Below, one piece after another: positions 13,883-25,303 of a stretch of 64,000 bases of DNA. The stretch is from Schistocephalus solidus (Eukaryota > Platyhelminthes > Cestoda > Diphyllobothriidea > Diphyllobothriidae): assembly GCA_017591395.1 (NCBI GenBank), contig WEDG01005379.1, positions 93,192 through 157,191 on the forward strand, written 5' to 3'. The position numbers were made by a program, and so were the translations under genes. Below the pieces are notes generated by a model. It was given only the letters and a program-made list of their open reading frames with translations. It had not been told where the DNA came from and did not search any database. Each line of letters begins with the position of its first letter. Position 1 is the first letter of the stretch.

Positions 13883-14104
13883 ATGAGCAAATTCAAAGAC
13901 ATAGCGATCACTGTGAAAGGTAGAATTTATTTGCCGCCATCTAAGCCAGTCCCTACGCCAAGTTGGGCTAAGAACTTCAACGTGGCGAATCGCGATGTAA
14001 CACGGGAAATCATACTGAAATTCAGACGCCCGGACCGAGTTAATCAAATGGGCAGGCAATTACCTAACGAGACCTTGGAGCCCCGAAGTCCGTGGGAGAT
14101 TATT
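13883..14104 (+). other. Open frame shared by both arms, coding status doubtful
   Basis: An ATG-initiated frame (MSKFKDIAITVKGRIYLPP start) is present here and on the minus strand at 39085-38864. Over about 74 codons the two copies differ at about three bases, and each of those changes the residue (V/A, L/F, I/M). A frame on the opposite strand is equally conserved (MPAHLINSVRASEFQ start; 14059-13781 and 38909-39187). The pattern fits a recent duplication without protein constraint. No known family is recognised. Confidence 0.2.
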
Positions 14105-14120
14105 CATCTGCGCCCGGCCC

Positions 14121-14170
14121 CGCCTCCTGTCTTCTTGATTGTGTCTTGACACCGGGCACAGGCGGATAAG

Positions 14171-14268
<98 letters not shown>

Positions 14269-14375
14269 TAGATGCAGTGCAAGTCTACAATCACTTAAAA
14301 TTAATTTGCGCACAAGTCGCCGTGCCTGCACCACCCGTCTGCAGAACACAGTGGACACCGTCGGATTACGATGGT
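14121..14375 (+). repeat. Composite repeat D module with embedded (GA)n
   Basis: Begins with GTCTTCTTGATTGTGTCTTG, then a GA tract, then GTAGATGCAGTGCAAG, CGCACAAGTCGCCGTGCC and a GTGGACACCGTCGGATTACG block. The same series of blocks occurs at 32937-33112 (+), 38690-38860 (-), 50710-50890 (-) and 56345-56520 (-). It is a dispersed noncoding module whose purine-rich centre varies in length. Confidence 0.75.
14172..14265 (+). repeat. (GA)n microsatellite, about 46 repeats
   Basis: Pure GA tract inside module D of arm A. Arm B has only about ten bases of CT plus degenerate sequence here (38811-38830). Confidence 0.95.
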
Positions 14376-15474
14376 TGAATCGACGTGTGATATAACGTAC
14401 CGACCGAAGCACGTTTTAGACGACGACGACGGCGTTAAAAAGACACTATGAAGACCGTCCTCAAATACCTGGAAATCAATTATCCAATCAGACAGGACCT
14501 CGTTCAAGGCCTGCTCATTACCGTATAACTAAAAAAAAACAAATTTGAAGCCGACCGAATGGCCATTCTAAACACAAAGAAGGAGGCTGAAATGCCTCAA
14601 GTGTCGCGGATCAATGGGGCAAGCACAAAACCCACCCTCGTGTGTTCGCAGTAAATAACACAGTCCAGACGCCATCGCAACACTTCGTCCTACCTGCAGA
14701 TGAACCAGCTCCATAAAACACGCATATGAGACAACTCTCCACAACCCATAACGCATGCACCGATACGGCAGACGAAACGTCGCATGCCAGAACCTGAGAA
14801 TTCCGCTAAAGGCAAGTTATTTGGTAAATGGCAACCAGTTCATGTGTAGCACGCATAGACCGGTTGTTCATATGTCTCTGTCACTAAACGGCGCTTGCCC
14901 CCGATCAGTCTCACTTAATCTTGTCCTCGGAGCATGGTAGCTTAGAAAGGAGATTGTTCGGTAGATGAAGAAGAACCAGCCCCACTAAAAGCTAATTTAC
15001 GCCCAAATCAAAACGGTTGGATCCACTTCGTGGGGCAGTTGTGGACGTCGTCGCTTTCGTCCTTCGAACTATAGAGACAGTTGTTAAATTTTCGATCACA
15101 AACGCATGCCATTAGCCAGTTCGGACGTCAATTTGTTTTAACTTACATGTGACGTAGCGCGTAGGGGGATACAACAAACACTCAAGCAGCCCAAAACCAC
15201 ATCGATTCGAAGACGTAATGGACAATCAATTGATGATCTGACAGATTTGAAGTAATTTCTCTGACACAATTGTGAACAACCCGGCGGCTCGGTGGGATTT
15301 GAAACAACGAGAGCAAGGGCAGAGCTTGAGCGCAGTTAACGAGGCCCCACCAAGGGAACTTTTCTGAGAATTATTAAAGTGTACACATCAATTTTTAAGC
15401 ATGTAGAATTTTGTAAAAATCACTGCAAAATCAGCTGTTACTTCCTGTTTTTAGCAGCGAGTCGAAAATTTAGT

Positions 15475-15695
15475 CAGTATTTTCTGACCAACCTAATATT
15501 AGGTTGGGCGGGTAACTTGACACAATTGCCATTAAACTCCCGGCTCCCGGTGGGGCCTCGTAGTTTAAATGACCAAAGTGATGAATGTACTAAAGCCTCC
15601 CCTAGTTGTCGTGGGTTCGAATTGCACCGAGGCCAACGAATTATTCACAATTGAGTTAAATGAAATATCAAAATCTGTCAAACATCCCTAGTAAC
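15475..15695 (+). repeat. Degenerate copy of the tRNA-like repeat unit
   Basis: GTTGGGCGGGTAACTTGACA, then CGGCTCCCGGTGGGGCCTCG, then AATGTACTAAAGCC, the B-box-bearing GTGGGTTCGAATTGCACCGA and a TTATTCACAATTG tail follow the same order as the better copies at 44883 and 46971. The D arm is eroded. Upstream (15485) and downstream (15669) flanks also match the unit. Confidence 0.65.
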
Positions 15696-15754
15696 TCAAT
15701 CGCGCAAGGTAGTTATCTGGTGAATTTTAGATTGATTTTTTAGGAAATTCTGCA

Positions 15755-15965
15755 TGGACAGTCAGTTTTCTGTATCAGAATTGGTTGATGTAATCCGCTG
15801 TGGTAAGCTGGGCAAGTAAATTAAAGTAAAATTAGGGCTACCGATGTGTTCGCTTAGTTCAGGTAGTGTTGGCCGTAATCAACCCTTGTCCTTGCTTTCC
15901 CGGGTTCAAATCCCATCAAGGCGGCCGAGTTATTGACATCTGGGTCAAAGAATATCGTAAAATCC
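15755..15965 (+). repeat. Second degenerate copy of the tRNA-like repeat unit
   Basis: CTGTATCAGAATTGGTTGAT and AAGCTGGGCAAGTAA upstream, then a tRNA-like part at about 15841-15926 with the B box CGGGTTCAAATCCC, then GGCGGCCGAGTTATTGACAT. It is in tandem with the copy at 15475 and the same orientation, so the unit can occur head to tail. The tRNA fold is badly degraded. Confidence 0.6.
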
Positions 15966-16486
15966 ATATTTTGTCGTATAGGCAACGCGAATTGACACAC
16001 TATATACCTGTATGAGCTCAAGTTCCACTTAACTTTAGAGAACGGACTGAAAAAAGTGATACTTAAGGTGAGACCTAAAACTCCATTTAGTATATATCAA
16101 ATTTTATTATCACTATCAGGCCTATATCGACTTTTATGAGTCAAATCGATTAAATTCTTGCTCTTTGAAAAATATTTAAAACCTGATTTCGTTCTCTCCA
16201 TTTCATTACATAGATAGAATCGTAATCAGAAAAAGTCATCTAAGTATACTATATACAAATTGTAACCACCCAGTTAAAGTTTTGTCATAATTTTTTTTAT
16301 CTGGAAACATTTCTCACTATTTGAACAGCTTCCATCTGAGGCAAGTCTCTGCAGACGTACTCATTTTCTTTCGTTGTGTAGAGTAACATATTGCCGGCAG
16401 TTTGCTTAATTTTTAAGGAACACAAATCCCGTCGGTTCCTTACGCAGGAAAACTGGACTCAAGAAGGTTTTTCTTCTCCAACAGAG

Positions 16487-16530
16487 AGATTATAGAGGAT
16501 TTTGGCAGATTTTAATAATTTCTTTGATGG
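16487..16530 (+). repeat. Fragment of the tRNA-like repeat unit (flank only)
   Basis: TAGAGGATTTTGGCAGATTT followed by TAATAATTTCTTTGA matches the linker that joins successive units at 45135 and 47095 (read in reverse). Confidence 0.5.
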
Positions 16531-16899
16531 AATGCTCTGCCTGCAGACATCATAATGTCCCCATCCGTTAACACTTTAAAGTTGAACTTTGACCAGTACA
16601 GCCGTACATATCACCATGACATCAGACACTTATACTTTTCCCCACAAACAAATAGCATGATACATAACATACTACTTTTTATTTTTGAGTAATATTATTT
16701 TATAATTGTTTCGTACACAGCCCTGTAGAGTGACGTTCAACGTTCATTATGTGTCGACAGTTTTAATTTGCAGTGTCATTGTAACCAATAGGGAATTTCT
16801 GGGCATCGCCTACCTTTCCCCTAATAAAAATGAACTGAACTGAAGTGGATACTAAGCTCTTTAATACATCATCTAATATAACCAATAAATACTCACTGT

Positions 16900-17330
16900 T
16901 TAATTTGCTGCCGGCTATAATTTCTATGAGTGTGGAGGAAACAGAAAAAAAGTAAATTTCCCGACCTAAATTTTAAGAAAGAACTAAAGCTGAATGCTCG
17001 GAAGAAGGTAAAAAGCCCTTAGGCATGTTGATGCTCTGTGAAGCCGCATTTTGGTTCAAGTGACCTGCCTTATGTTATATTGGGAGAACAGAGAACAAGT
17101 TGGATTTCTGTTCGGGTAAATGCCGTTAGTCTACATTATAAAAGAGACTGATTTGCATGGGAAAAATAAGTTAGCTAAACGCTCATAACTAAAATGCAAT
17201 CTGTTTACTCTGCAGATGATAAAATATCTATGTCGAGTTATTTGCATTATAGTTTGATGGAGGAACCGGATTTTGTCTTCCGACAGACCTTAAAGTGTTG
17301 TGCAAGGTGTATTTTGGACTCTCAACACTC
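16900..17330 (+). repeat. Unclassified repeat F, inverted partner at 34.9-35.3 kb
   Basis: Matches the reverse complement of 34870-35330 through several blocks in the same order: GTGTGGAGGAAACAGAAAA, TTTTGGTTCAAGTGACCTGC, CTGTTCGG, GAGACTGATTTGCATGGGAA and CCGGATTTTGTCTTCCGACA. No coding capacity is visible. The class is unknown. Confidence 0.65.
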
Positions 17331-18689
17331 TGGGACATCATGCGCATTCGTGATCTAAGAACTCCACAAGGCGCATGGCCTAGGTATTTTTCTGGTCATA
17401 GATTTGATCTACCCTTAGTGCAGTGTGGTGTAACCTAAATTTCGATAGATTATGCTCGTCTCGAAACAAATGAAAACTACACACTTAATCACATGTGCAA
17501 TCCAAAACGCCTCGCTACTTTGTCCTTTTAAGGCATTTTGCTATTTAAACACTCTACAGTCTGCCCAAAACCACTGGTCTCACCATATTCGAACATCGAC
17601 TAGATCTCTTCGTGCTTTCAGAATTTAAAGACAGTCTACAAACTCATTTCCATACGGCTGGGAGCATTTAGCGGGCTTTGGATAACTTTCGAACAGAAAT
17701 GACTGAAAACTTCCGAAGATTCGTTCGAGGGTAGAAACATCTCTGAAGATGGTGCTCGGCCTTCTTTAGGGGACTATATTGCGTTTTAGGTAATGCTTTC
17801 CTTTACTGGCAGCCTCGTACATTGCATGGCATGTGTTGTGTAATTTTAAAAGGAAGAGCTAGCTTAGGAGAGAGGTTTTTTTTAATTTAACCAAGGACGC
17901 ATTCATTGTAGCCTTCCTTGTTGAACGTCCACGTTCTTCAGTGAGTACGTCTCATGTTTAGCTGCGCCCGTCAATATGAACCAACTCGTGACTTGCAGAA
18001 GAGTGAGCGTCCAGATCGCTCCGCTTAGGCAAAACTTGTTTTAATTTTTTTCCTACGAAAATGTAGCGACTTTTTAAGCATATTTTGAAACTCGACAGAA
18101 TCTCCCAGCGTCAGAAGGCATGTATTACTTATACGGAAGATATATTTCCTCATACACAGAAAATGGAATGTATGTGATTCTATTAGCCGATTTCTATGTA
18201 AGTGACTGGCCCATGAACATGGAAGCAAATAAAACTTTTATTCCTTTAGTTTATTCTGTGAAATCGAATAGAAACCTCGTCACCATATTCATGTACATAA
18301 CTAACAACCTAAAAACAAAAATGTATCGAAATTGTCTTATGTCTGAAAGCGTCATTACAAATTAACCCGTTTATTAGCTGTCATGCTGCATATGCCAATA
18401 AGTCTCAGAGGATGTTTCGTCCCAGGATGCTTCCAAAAGAATTTTGAACACCATTTTGCGTACGCCGCTTTAGTTTGTAGGTTGTTTACATAGACCTATG
18501 CTTTCTAGAACTTCAGTCTACTCATTTGAGGCGACGTATCACATTTTCGGTATGTCTAAATTCGCATTGGGACCTGTAACCGGCCAAGAGAAAACGGAAT
18601 AGGGGTTGCTTATATGGCCCTTAGTGACAGGAGATGGGAACAGGAAACGCCAGTAATACAGCTGACTACGCTAAATTCCAAGGAAATTA
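17331..18689. other. Anonymous AT-rich DNA, no gene seen
   Basis: Only short frames (up to about 81 codons) without motifs. Confidence 0.4.
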
Positions 18690-18785
18690 GGGCTACGGAT
18701 ACAGTTAGGTTAGGGTTAAGGTTAGTTTTGGAGTTAAAGGTAAGGTTATGGTTAAGGTGTGCGTTATGGTTAGTCTTAAGGCTAC
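18690..18785 (+). repeat. Degenerate telomere-like block
   Basis: A run of TTAGGG-related words (GTTAGGTTAGGGTTAAGGTT and variants such as GGTTATGGTTAAGG) over about 95 bases. It looks like decayed interstitial telomere-type sequence, comparable to blocks at 19409, 22340, 26085 and 27705. Confidence 0.6.
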
Positions 18786-19408
18786 GACACAGGAAAAGCA
18801 ACTCTACCTGGAAGTTGGCTCAAGGAACCTGGGCGAGAGGGACATTCTTAGTTTAGTGTCTTGCGGAGGGCGGCATATAAGAAAGGTACCCGCACATACC
18901 CGCAATACGTTTAAACATTTGCCCAACAACGTTTACCAACGCCACGTGTTGGTCCATACCATATCCATCCAAGCAAGTGAAACCGATTGAAAATGGGCGC
19001 ACACCGATCTACTGGCTCCCAGAGGCAAACAAGTCCCGTATGTGTGACAAAGGTTACGAGCGGGCTACCAACTATCGGGTCGAATTCGGTTAAGCACAGG
19101 GTGGGTGATACCCTAGAGAATGCGCGTAGAGTGATACAACTGGTACTCAGGGTTAGGATTGGTTGAATGAAGGCAGACTAAGCCCGAAACAGTACTGCAT
19201 CAATTTAGCCTCATTTTATGTCATCCTTCCACCTGCAAAGTCAACCCGATTTCCTAGACACAAAATTGCTCTCGATTTCTTTGACGATCGGGTATGTGGT
19301 CCCAAATAGTATCTACTTATGTCATTTAGGGCGAATTCATTGAACACTATTCTTTTCGCTCATTCTATGTCCCGCCTCCAACCGGAGTTACTAATAGGGG
19401 CTGCGTTC

Positions 19409-19467
19409 GTCTTAGGGTTAGGCTAAGGAAGGTGTTTAAGGTTAGGGGTTAGGGTTAGGGTTGGGGC
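19409..19467 (+). repeat. Interstitial telomere-like repeat
   Basis: Contains CTTAGGGTTAGGC and GTTAGGGGTTAGGGTTAGGG. TTAGGG is the usual flatworm telomere repeat (established knowledge). Here it is short, imperfect and internal. Confidence 0.65.
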
Positions 19468-21286
19468 TGTATCGTAACGGTTAGATTATCAAAATTGTCA
19501 GCTCCAACTATATCTTAAGTCATGGTATTTCAGAGAGTCCGATTTAAGAATTTATTCTTCACATTCCGTCTGTGGGAGGGTCATCGTGGGTTAAGATCAA
19601 TTAGCACGGAATACCTACCCCATTTACAGCTCTTAATTTCCAGCATTTCAAATATAGCGTCCACGATTAGGTGGTTTAGTTGTGTATGTATGCAATCTGA
19701 TGCTATAAGTTTGATTTTTTTACCTTTTGTTTCCTCGGAAGAGCTATATTAGTTTCGTTTACCTCACCCTTAAAACCTATATTGCGTCCATTTCCATATT
19801 AAAGTGTCCATGCCTCCCACCTTCTCAGTGAGGCCATATATCTGATAGTCGCATCTATTTCTTTTAAATGAATCACTGGCGTAAATCTCATCACATTTAG
19901 TCGGTAAATATCAGTATTATGCGAGGTTTAAAGAGACAACTCGTTAACAGGTGACATGTCATAAGCCTACTTTGTCTAACAAACTACCTAAAAAGTATCT
20001 TACAACGGTCAGATTTGGCAAGGCCAGCATTTTTACCAGAAGAACATTTTTAAGACATGCTGTGAGGAACGGGTAATTAACTTAACCTTGCAATCATATC
20101 TAAAACGTCGATAAAAATGAAGACCGGGCTCATTTTGCGTAGCAGAGCTTGAGAAAGTCCATTCTTCGCACCCAGTATAAACGCGGGCTGCATATTTCCG
20201 ACACGAAACCAGAATGTCGGCGATTATACTGTGACCGAAGACTTTTTTCTCGTTACTAAGATTACTCATGGGACATGCTTCAAGTAATACAATCTTAGAT
20301 TACTTTGGATGTTACTGTTGTAATTATCTGTTTTCCATTTATTAAACTTCAATATTTCGTGAAGTTCGAAGAGGTAGCTCATTGTCCGAAAATCCACTTA
20401 AAACTGCCTTTTTCCTTTACTGGATAGGGTCTGGTGGATTAATTTTTAACCTTGTGGACACAGTAATAAATATCTAGTGAAACTTCCAAGGATTCGTTAG
20501 AGGAGGTAATACGAAAAGAGGTAAAAAAATGTGTACATGTTTTGCTAACAACGAGCAGATAACGTGCCTGCAGATCACGCAAATCACCGGCAGTTACGGT
20601 AGGAATCCAAAAATGAATTCCTTTAGGTTCGGAGCTGCACCGCCGGACTTCGGTATTCTGTTTTTTTTTTACCGAATAGTGGTTACCATCCCACTGAAAG
20701 TAGGAAATATGAAAAACTGGAAAGAGCTCAATAACAGGTATGGTTTACTTTGACTGACGATGTTGCCTCGACTATATAATACTAACGCACGTTGAAAATA
20801 ACTCAGTCGGTTGAATTTCTACGGTTGTATTAGTTAAATTTTAATATTAAGGACAAACTCCTTTCCATAGGATAGGGTTATAATTATAACATTTATAACA
20901 TTATAAACATATTAAAATTTAATTAAAGAGAGTTTGAAATTCCAGGTTAAATATGGGGTTCCTCATCGAAACGGCTAACAAATTTCCAAATCACAGCGGA
21001 TTATTTCAAGAAGTGGAGATCAACACAGCCAGGAGCAATGTAACCCACTTTTTCTGGCGTTAAAATAGATAGGTGATTTAAACATATCGTAGGGGAACAC
21101 TTCAATCAACTTGTTGTAAGACGGGTGTTGGAGACATAGAGCAATTTGGATGCATTAATGTTTTCTGATGTCCCAATTCTATTTGAGAATCAATTCTACG
21201 TTAATATTTTTAACAATTCATAAATCCTCATTATATCGATCTTCGAATTTCGTGGTGTTAGTCTCCCTTAAATTTTAGATGCAATC
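19468..21286. other. Anonymous AT-rich DNA, no gene seen
   Basis: Short frames only, none with a recognisable motif. Confidence 0.4.

Positions 21287-21343
<57 letters not shown>
21287..21343 (+). repeat. (TA)n microsatellite
   Basis: About 57 bases of nearly pure TA repeat. The Tyr-Ile open frame over it is an artefact. Confidence 0.93.
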
Positions 21344-21347
<4 letters not shown>

Positions 21348-22319
21348 TTTTTCGCTGGTTTGCGGATTTCTATAGAAATTGGACCTTTTTATTTCTGGTA
21401 CGTGCCCATTTGGTTGGTTTGCCCATTCGAGTTTATACGTGAGACCCTATTGGCGAATGACCGAGAACCTACTCAATTTTATGCGTAGAAGCTAAACAAG
21501 GTGCTTTCACACATATTGTAACCGAATCTCACGTCATATTTAAAAGAATATAAAGGATTCATGCCGTACAAGTGTTTGCAAAATGTTTTTTTGTTTAAAA
21601 TTGGAGGGTTAAAATAAAACCTACTGCGAAACCCTATGGGTTTTAATTCGCGTATTCTAGAAAGCAACCGCGCGATCGAGGTGGGATCATCGTATTCTAA
21701 AGGAAAGATCTTTGTTAGTCATTTTTTGCGAAGAACCGCGGATTTTGTCCGTAAAATTTTAAGAAGCTACTTGACAGACTTTTGCATTTTTTGCGAAATT
21801 CCGACAACATTTAGGTCTGAGGATAGATGAACACTATGCCCATCTTTCACTGACCGTCCGGTACTGCAGTAGCCATGTTTAAAAGTGCATATTGTATATT
21901 GAATCTACATTATCATTACACTGTTGTCATGAGATGTGCTTGTAATGTTTTGTCTGGATATCATAAAAGACCTTCTTATATTTACTTATGTTACATTCTG
22001 CTATTTATACACACACAGGTCTTCCTGAAGTCAAAGTAGGCCCCACCCCTCGGCCTCACTAACCATTGCCATTCATTTGAGAGTAATTTTTTACATCAAT
22101 GTGTCGCACGCGCTTCCTGCGCACAGCCACACCCCCCCTCCATTGGGGATATATAATTTCCTAGCATGGCACCCGAACTCAATGACGAGCCTAAACGGTC
22201 TCAGGGACCGTTGGTAGGAATGATCTGGGTAGGGATGCCTTGCATGGCGGCCTAAATAGAACACGGTAGAAGGAACCGTTACACCAGCTTAAAATAGGTG
22301 GGCTTACGGTAAATTTCAG
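21344..22319. other. Anonymous DNA, no gene seen
   Basis: No motif-bearing frame and no recognised repeat. Confidence 0.4.
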
Positions 22320-22487
22320 GGAAGGGTAAACTATACCCGTGTCTTAACGCTAACACTAACCCTAACACAAAACTAAACTGTCACCTTAATCTTAACCCTG
22401 GCCCTACTCTAACAATAGGCCTTACAGTTAGACCAATAAAAACCTTACCTCTTACAAGCGAAAACGCGAGTACCAGGAAGTAATTTA
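22320..22487 (-). repeat. Telomere-like sequence joined to a PLE end
   Basis: Reads on the plus strand as CTTAACGCTAACACTAACCC and CTTAACCCTGGCCC words, followed by AAAACCTTACCTCTTACAAG and CGAAAACGCGAGTACCAGG. The reverse complement is collinear with 26020-26165 and 27650-27800. The telomere-like part is therefore linked to the PLE end and has been copied or recombined together with it. Confidence 0.65.
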
Positions 22488-22700
22488 AAAGAAGTTGATG
22501 CGATTACTGGGACAAGAGCTTTATTCGCCTGAAGTTTCGGATTCCAACTTGAATCCATCATCTGAGACAGTATCAGATACAAGAAATTTGTACACAGGGG
22601 GTTTCAGTATTTATAGGCATGCAGAAGCCAGGCTACTGCATGCCTATTGCAATTAACGGCTCCCCCTTCATCGATGATGACTGTGCTCTGCTGCGCTTAT
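22488..22700 (+). repeat. Left terminal repeat of PLE 1
   Basis: Starts with TTGATGCGATTACTGGGACA and runs through a GAGCTTTATTCGCCTGAAGT block, TCATCTGAGACAGTATCAG, the GGCATGCAGAAGCCAGGCTA part and ATCGATGATGACTGTGCTC. The same blocks are found in reverse orientation at 24873-25078 on the other side of the PLE coding region. Long terminal repeats in direct or inverted order are usual for Penelope-like elements (established knowledge). Confidence 0.75.
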
Positions 22701-22937
22701 TGTTTGATGGCCGGTTTCGTGCCGTAAAAGCCGTACCTGCTCATTCGTCAGTTCCTTTGACGACAGGCTGTGTACCAGTATATCGTTTCTGGATGACGTT
22801 GGATTAGTCAGCTTGTGGAATTTGCCCCCAGGGCTGCGTCACTTGTCGCTTTCAGTTAGCGGGCACGTTCAGTCACCCTCTGCTGAAGCAGTTTTGTACC
22901 ATTCTCGCCCATGAACTCACAGCATCTTGTCTTCTCT

Positions 22938-24718
22938 TGGTCAATACACGGAGCATGAAGCCTCGTTCAACACAGTTGATGCCGTGGAATCGGTCATCCA
23001 TCAGACGGAACCGACGGAGGAGAGAGAGGACCTTATCCGACACAGGTTTCGTCCCTCCTAATGGCTTATAAACCGCGCGAAATACTCCCTAAGGTCGAAC
23101 GTGATGCATTAGTTGACCAAAGCCGACCGAGACATTGTCATCGTGCCCGCGGACAGAGGGTTTTCCACCATCGTATTGGACGGAACCGACTGCCTTCAGA
23201 AAGCCATAAACTTACTGGAGGATCGCCAGTTGTATGTCCCATGCGAAATCACCCCAGTAAAAACGCTGACACGCGAAATTACTGTGATACTGTTGGCATT
23301 GGATAACTCGAGTGTAATAACGCCAACCGACCGATGCATGGCGAGAGCACAAGAAATGGCCTTGGCCCGATTCTATGGCCTTCCAAAAGTGCACAAAGAA
23401 GGCACTCCTCTCCGGCCAATCGTATCACTCAAAGGAACTCCAACCTACGGACTGGCAAAATGGCTGTCTCGAGGTCTCAAATTTCTGACGCTGATTCGGA
23501 CACCGCAGTCAGCTCCTCAACACATTTCTTGGAGAAATTTAAGGGGTAAACCTCCTGCCAAGCGACATCATAGTATCTTTTGATGTCACTTCCCTTTTTA
23601 CTTCTACTCCGCAGGAGTTGGCAGTTGGACGGTTGAACTAATCCTACGAAGCAAATACGATGAAACCGAGAATCGCCTCGGACACACTCAACTCTTTCAG
23701 TTTTTGAAGTTCTATCTCAGGACGTACTTAAAGTTTGACGGAACAATCTACGAGCAGGTGAAGGGAACACCAATTGGTTCGCCGATCTCCGGACTGATAG
23801 CTGAGGTGATCCTACAACGGATGGAGTCGCTGGTTTGGGCTTGGCATGTGAAAAACACCTTCGTCGTCATCGAACGGGATCAGGTGCTCAGGTTCAAATA
23901 ACGTCTCAACAGCGTCTTCCCGGCCATTCAATTTACGATGGAGGTGGAGGAAAGCAACCACCTGGCCTTCCTCGACGTCCTCGTCTGCCGCAAAGATTGT
24001 GGTGACCTAAAAACCAAAGTTTTCAGGAAAGCGACAAATAGGATTCAAGTACTGAACTTCAACAGCGACCACCCAATCAGCCACAAACGCAGTTGCGTAA
24101 GGACGCTATATCGGCGTGGTGAGACGCACTGCAGTGAACCGGAAGACAAGGTTGCCGAAGTACAATATTTTCGACGGATGTTCAGAGAAAATGGCTACAC
24201 GCGCAACTTTATTAACTGGTGCATGCGCAAACGAGACGAACGACAAAATCGCACTGGACTGAAGTAGTGGCGAGCGATTCCATACGTCAGAAACGTCCCG
24301 GAAGCCATCGGCCGCCATCTCGCACCACTTGGAGTTGGAGTTGCACACAGACCGGAGGCCACCATTCGGCGTCAGTTAATGAAACCAGAAGACTTGCTAC
24401 CCTGGCAAAAACATCTGAAGTTGTTTATGGGATCTGGTGCAGTTGCAGTCAAAGCAACTACATCGGAGAACATGGAAGACTGCCCGGATGCGAATTGCCA
24501 AACATGCAGTAGCGGTGCGGCGAAATAACGCTAATTCTCAAGTCACGGTTCATTCAACGAGAACCGGCCACAAATTCAAGTTCAATGAAGCCGAAATTCT
24601 CGCAAGAAGGAATAATCGCGTGAGCCGCGAGTTGCTTGAATCATATTTTACAGGCCCCCAGTCTACCAAAAAGTGCAATGACCTCCTCAACCCATATTCG
24701 GTGTTGAGACTCAGTTAA
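22938..24718 (+). pseudogene. Broken Penelope-like retroelement polyprotein (RT plus GIY-YIG)
   Basis: PLE proteins combine a telomerase-related reverse transcriptase with a GIY-YIG endonuclease and act in the nucleus at the target site. In successive, frame-shifted pieces: an N-terminal KADRDIVIVPADRG block (about 23117), FYGLPKVHKEGTPLRPIVS (about 23371), VSFDVTSLFT (about 23575), the GTPIGSPISGLIAEV palm motif (about 23767), LAFLDVLV (about 23965) and HPISHKRSCVRTLYRR (about 24071). The C-terminal endonuclease piece has VVYGIWCSC and NYIGE (about 24420-24470), and then ESYFTGPQSTKKCNDL (about 24643). Frameshifts and stops separate these pieces. At the RT active site the expected YVDDT reads HVKNT (about 23854), so the two catalytic aspartates are gone. 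The copy cannot be active. Confidence 0.88.
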
Positions 24719-24872
24719 ACCAAATTAATTGGTCATTCGGGGAGCGCTAAAGCGAACACATTTTCCAAATCCAGTGTTGGTGAGCCGAGCAATCATCATG
24801 CCAACTCCCATCACGAGGGAGGAAATTTCAGCGGATACCGACCCGCATGCCAGCTATCAAACAATTAGCGCA

Positions 24873-25078
24873 CCAGAGCACAGTCATCATCGATGAAAGG
24901 GCAGCCGTTAATTGTCGTAGGCATGCGGTAGCTAGGCTACTGCACGTCTATAAATACGGCAACTCCCTGTGTACGAAATACCCGTATCTGATACAGTCTC
25001 TGATGATGGGTTTGAGTCAGAATCCGAAACGTCAGGCGAATAAAGCTCTTGTCCCAGCGATCGCATCACTTCTTTTCA
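24873..25078 (-). repeat. Right terminal repeat of PLE 1, inverted relative to the left one
   Basis: Plus-strand text runs GAGCACAGTCATCATCGATG, GCATGCGGTAGCTAGGCTAC, CCCGTATCTGATACAGTCTC, AATCCGAAACGTCAGGCG, AATAAAGCTCTTGTCCCAGC and GATCGCATC. This is the reverse complement of 22495-22690 in the same order. With the left copy it frames PLE 1 as an inverted-repeat element of about 2.6 kb. Confidence 0.75.
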
Positions 25079-25303
25079 ACCGTGTGTATTCTATGCAAAT
25101 ATCCGTGGAGGAGGTTGGCCTAATGGTAACAGACGTGCCTTAACGACATCTCACTAGGTTTATCCCTAGTCACGTTACCGAATTTCTCTTAAATGAACAC
25201 AAAGGTGTGCAGAAATACCTATTTCACATTCCTCCAGAGGTACTGAGTCCAGGGATAAACGGCTGTGAAAAGGCGCTGCAAGGATTGTCCGTGAACATGG
25301 CCT
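24987..25303 (+). repeat. PLE-end-containing direct repeat, copy 1
   Basis: Matches 26275-26588 nearly base for base: the PLE end, then CTTTTCAACCGTGTGTATT, GGAGGAGGTTGGCCTAATGG, TTATCCCTAGTCACGTTACC, AAATGAACACAAAGGTGTGC and a block ending in GGCGCTGCAAGGATTGTCC. The GGTTGGCCTAATGGT part resembles a tRNA A box. The spacing of about 1.27 kb between copies suggests a tandem duplication or repeated insertion at the same end. Confidence 0.75.

Larger units (their letters stand above)
11980..15185 (+). repeat. Arm A of a large inverted duplication
   Basis: Read on the plus strand, this segment matches the reverse complement of 37485-41430 in the same order. The inner part (about 12640-14620 and 14655-15185) is close to identical by eye, about 95-99 percent. 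The outer part (11980-12640) is much more diverged. Arm A lacks one of two tandem units present in arm B, lacks a ~430 bp zinc-finger-remnant block that arm B has at 38033-38465, and carries a longer GA tract at 14172-14265. The homology ends inside a 30-base piece of PLE sequence at 15155-15185. It has no intact gene; the matching open frames in both arms simply reflect the recent duplication. Confidence 0.85.

Noticed and set aside
13781..14149. Overlapping conserved frames on both strands in the two arms as a possible gene pair
   Set aside because: Conservation is equal on both strands and the few differences change residues, so recent duplication suffices as an explanation.
15379..15654. 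91-codon plus-strand frame as a gene
   Set aside because: It runs into and is largely composed of the tRNA-like repeat unit.
21279..21488. 69-codon frame with a Tyr/Ile run as a membrane peptide
   Set aside because: The hydrophobic run is the (TA)n repeat.
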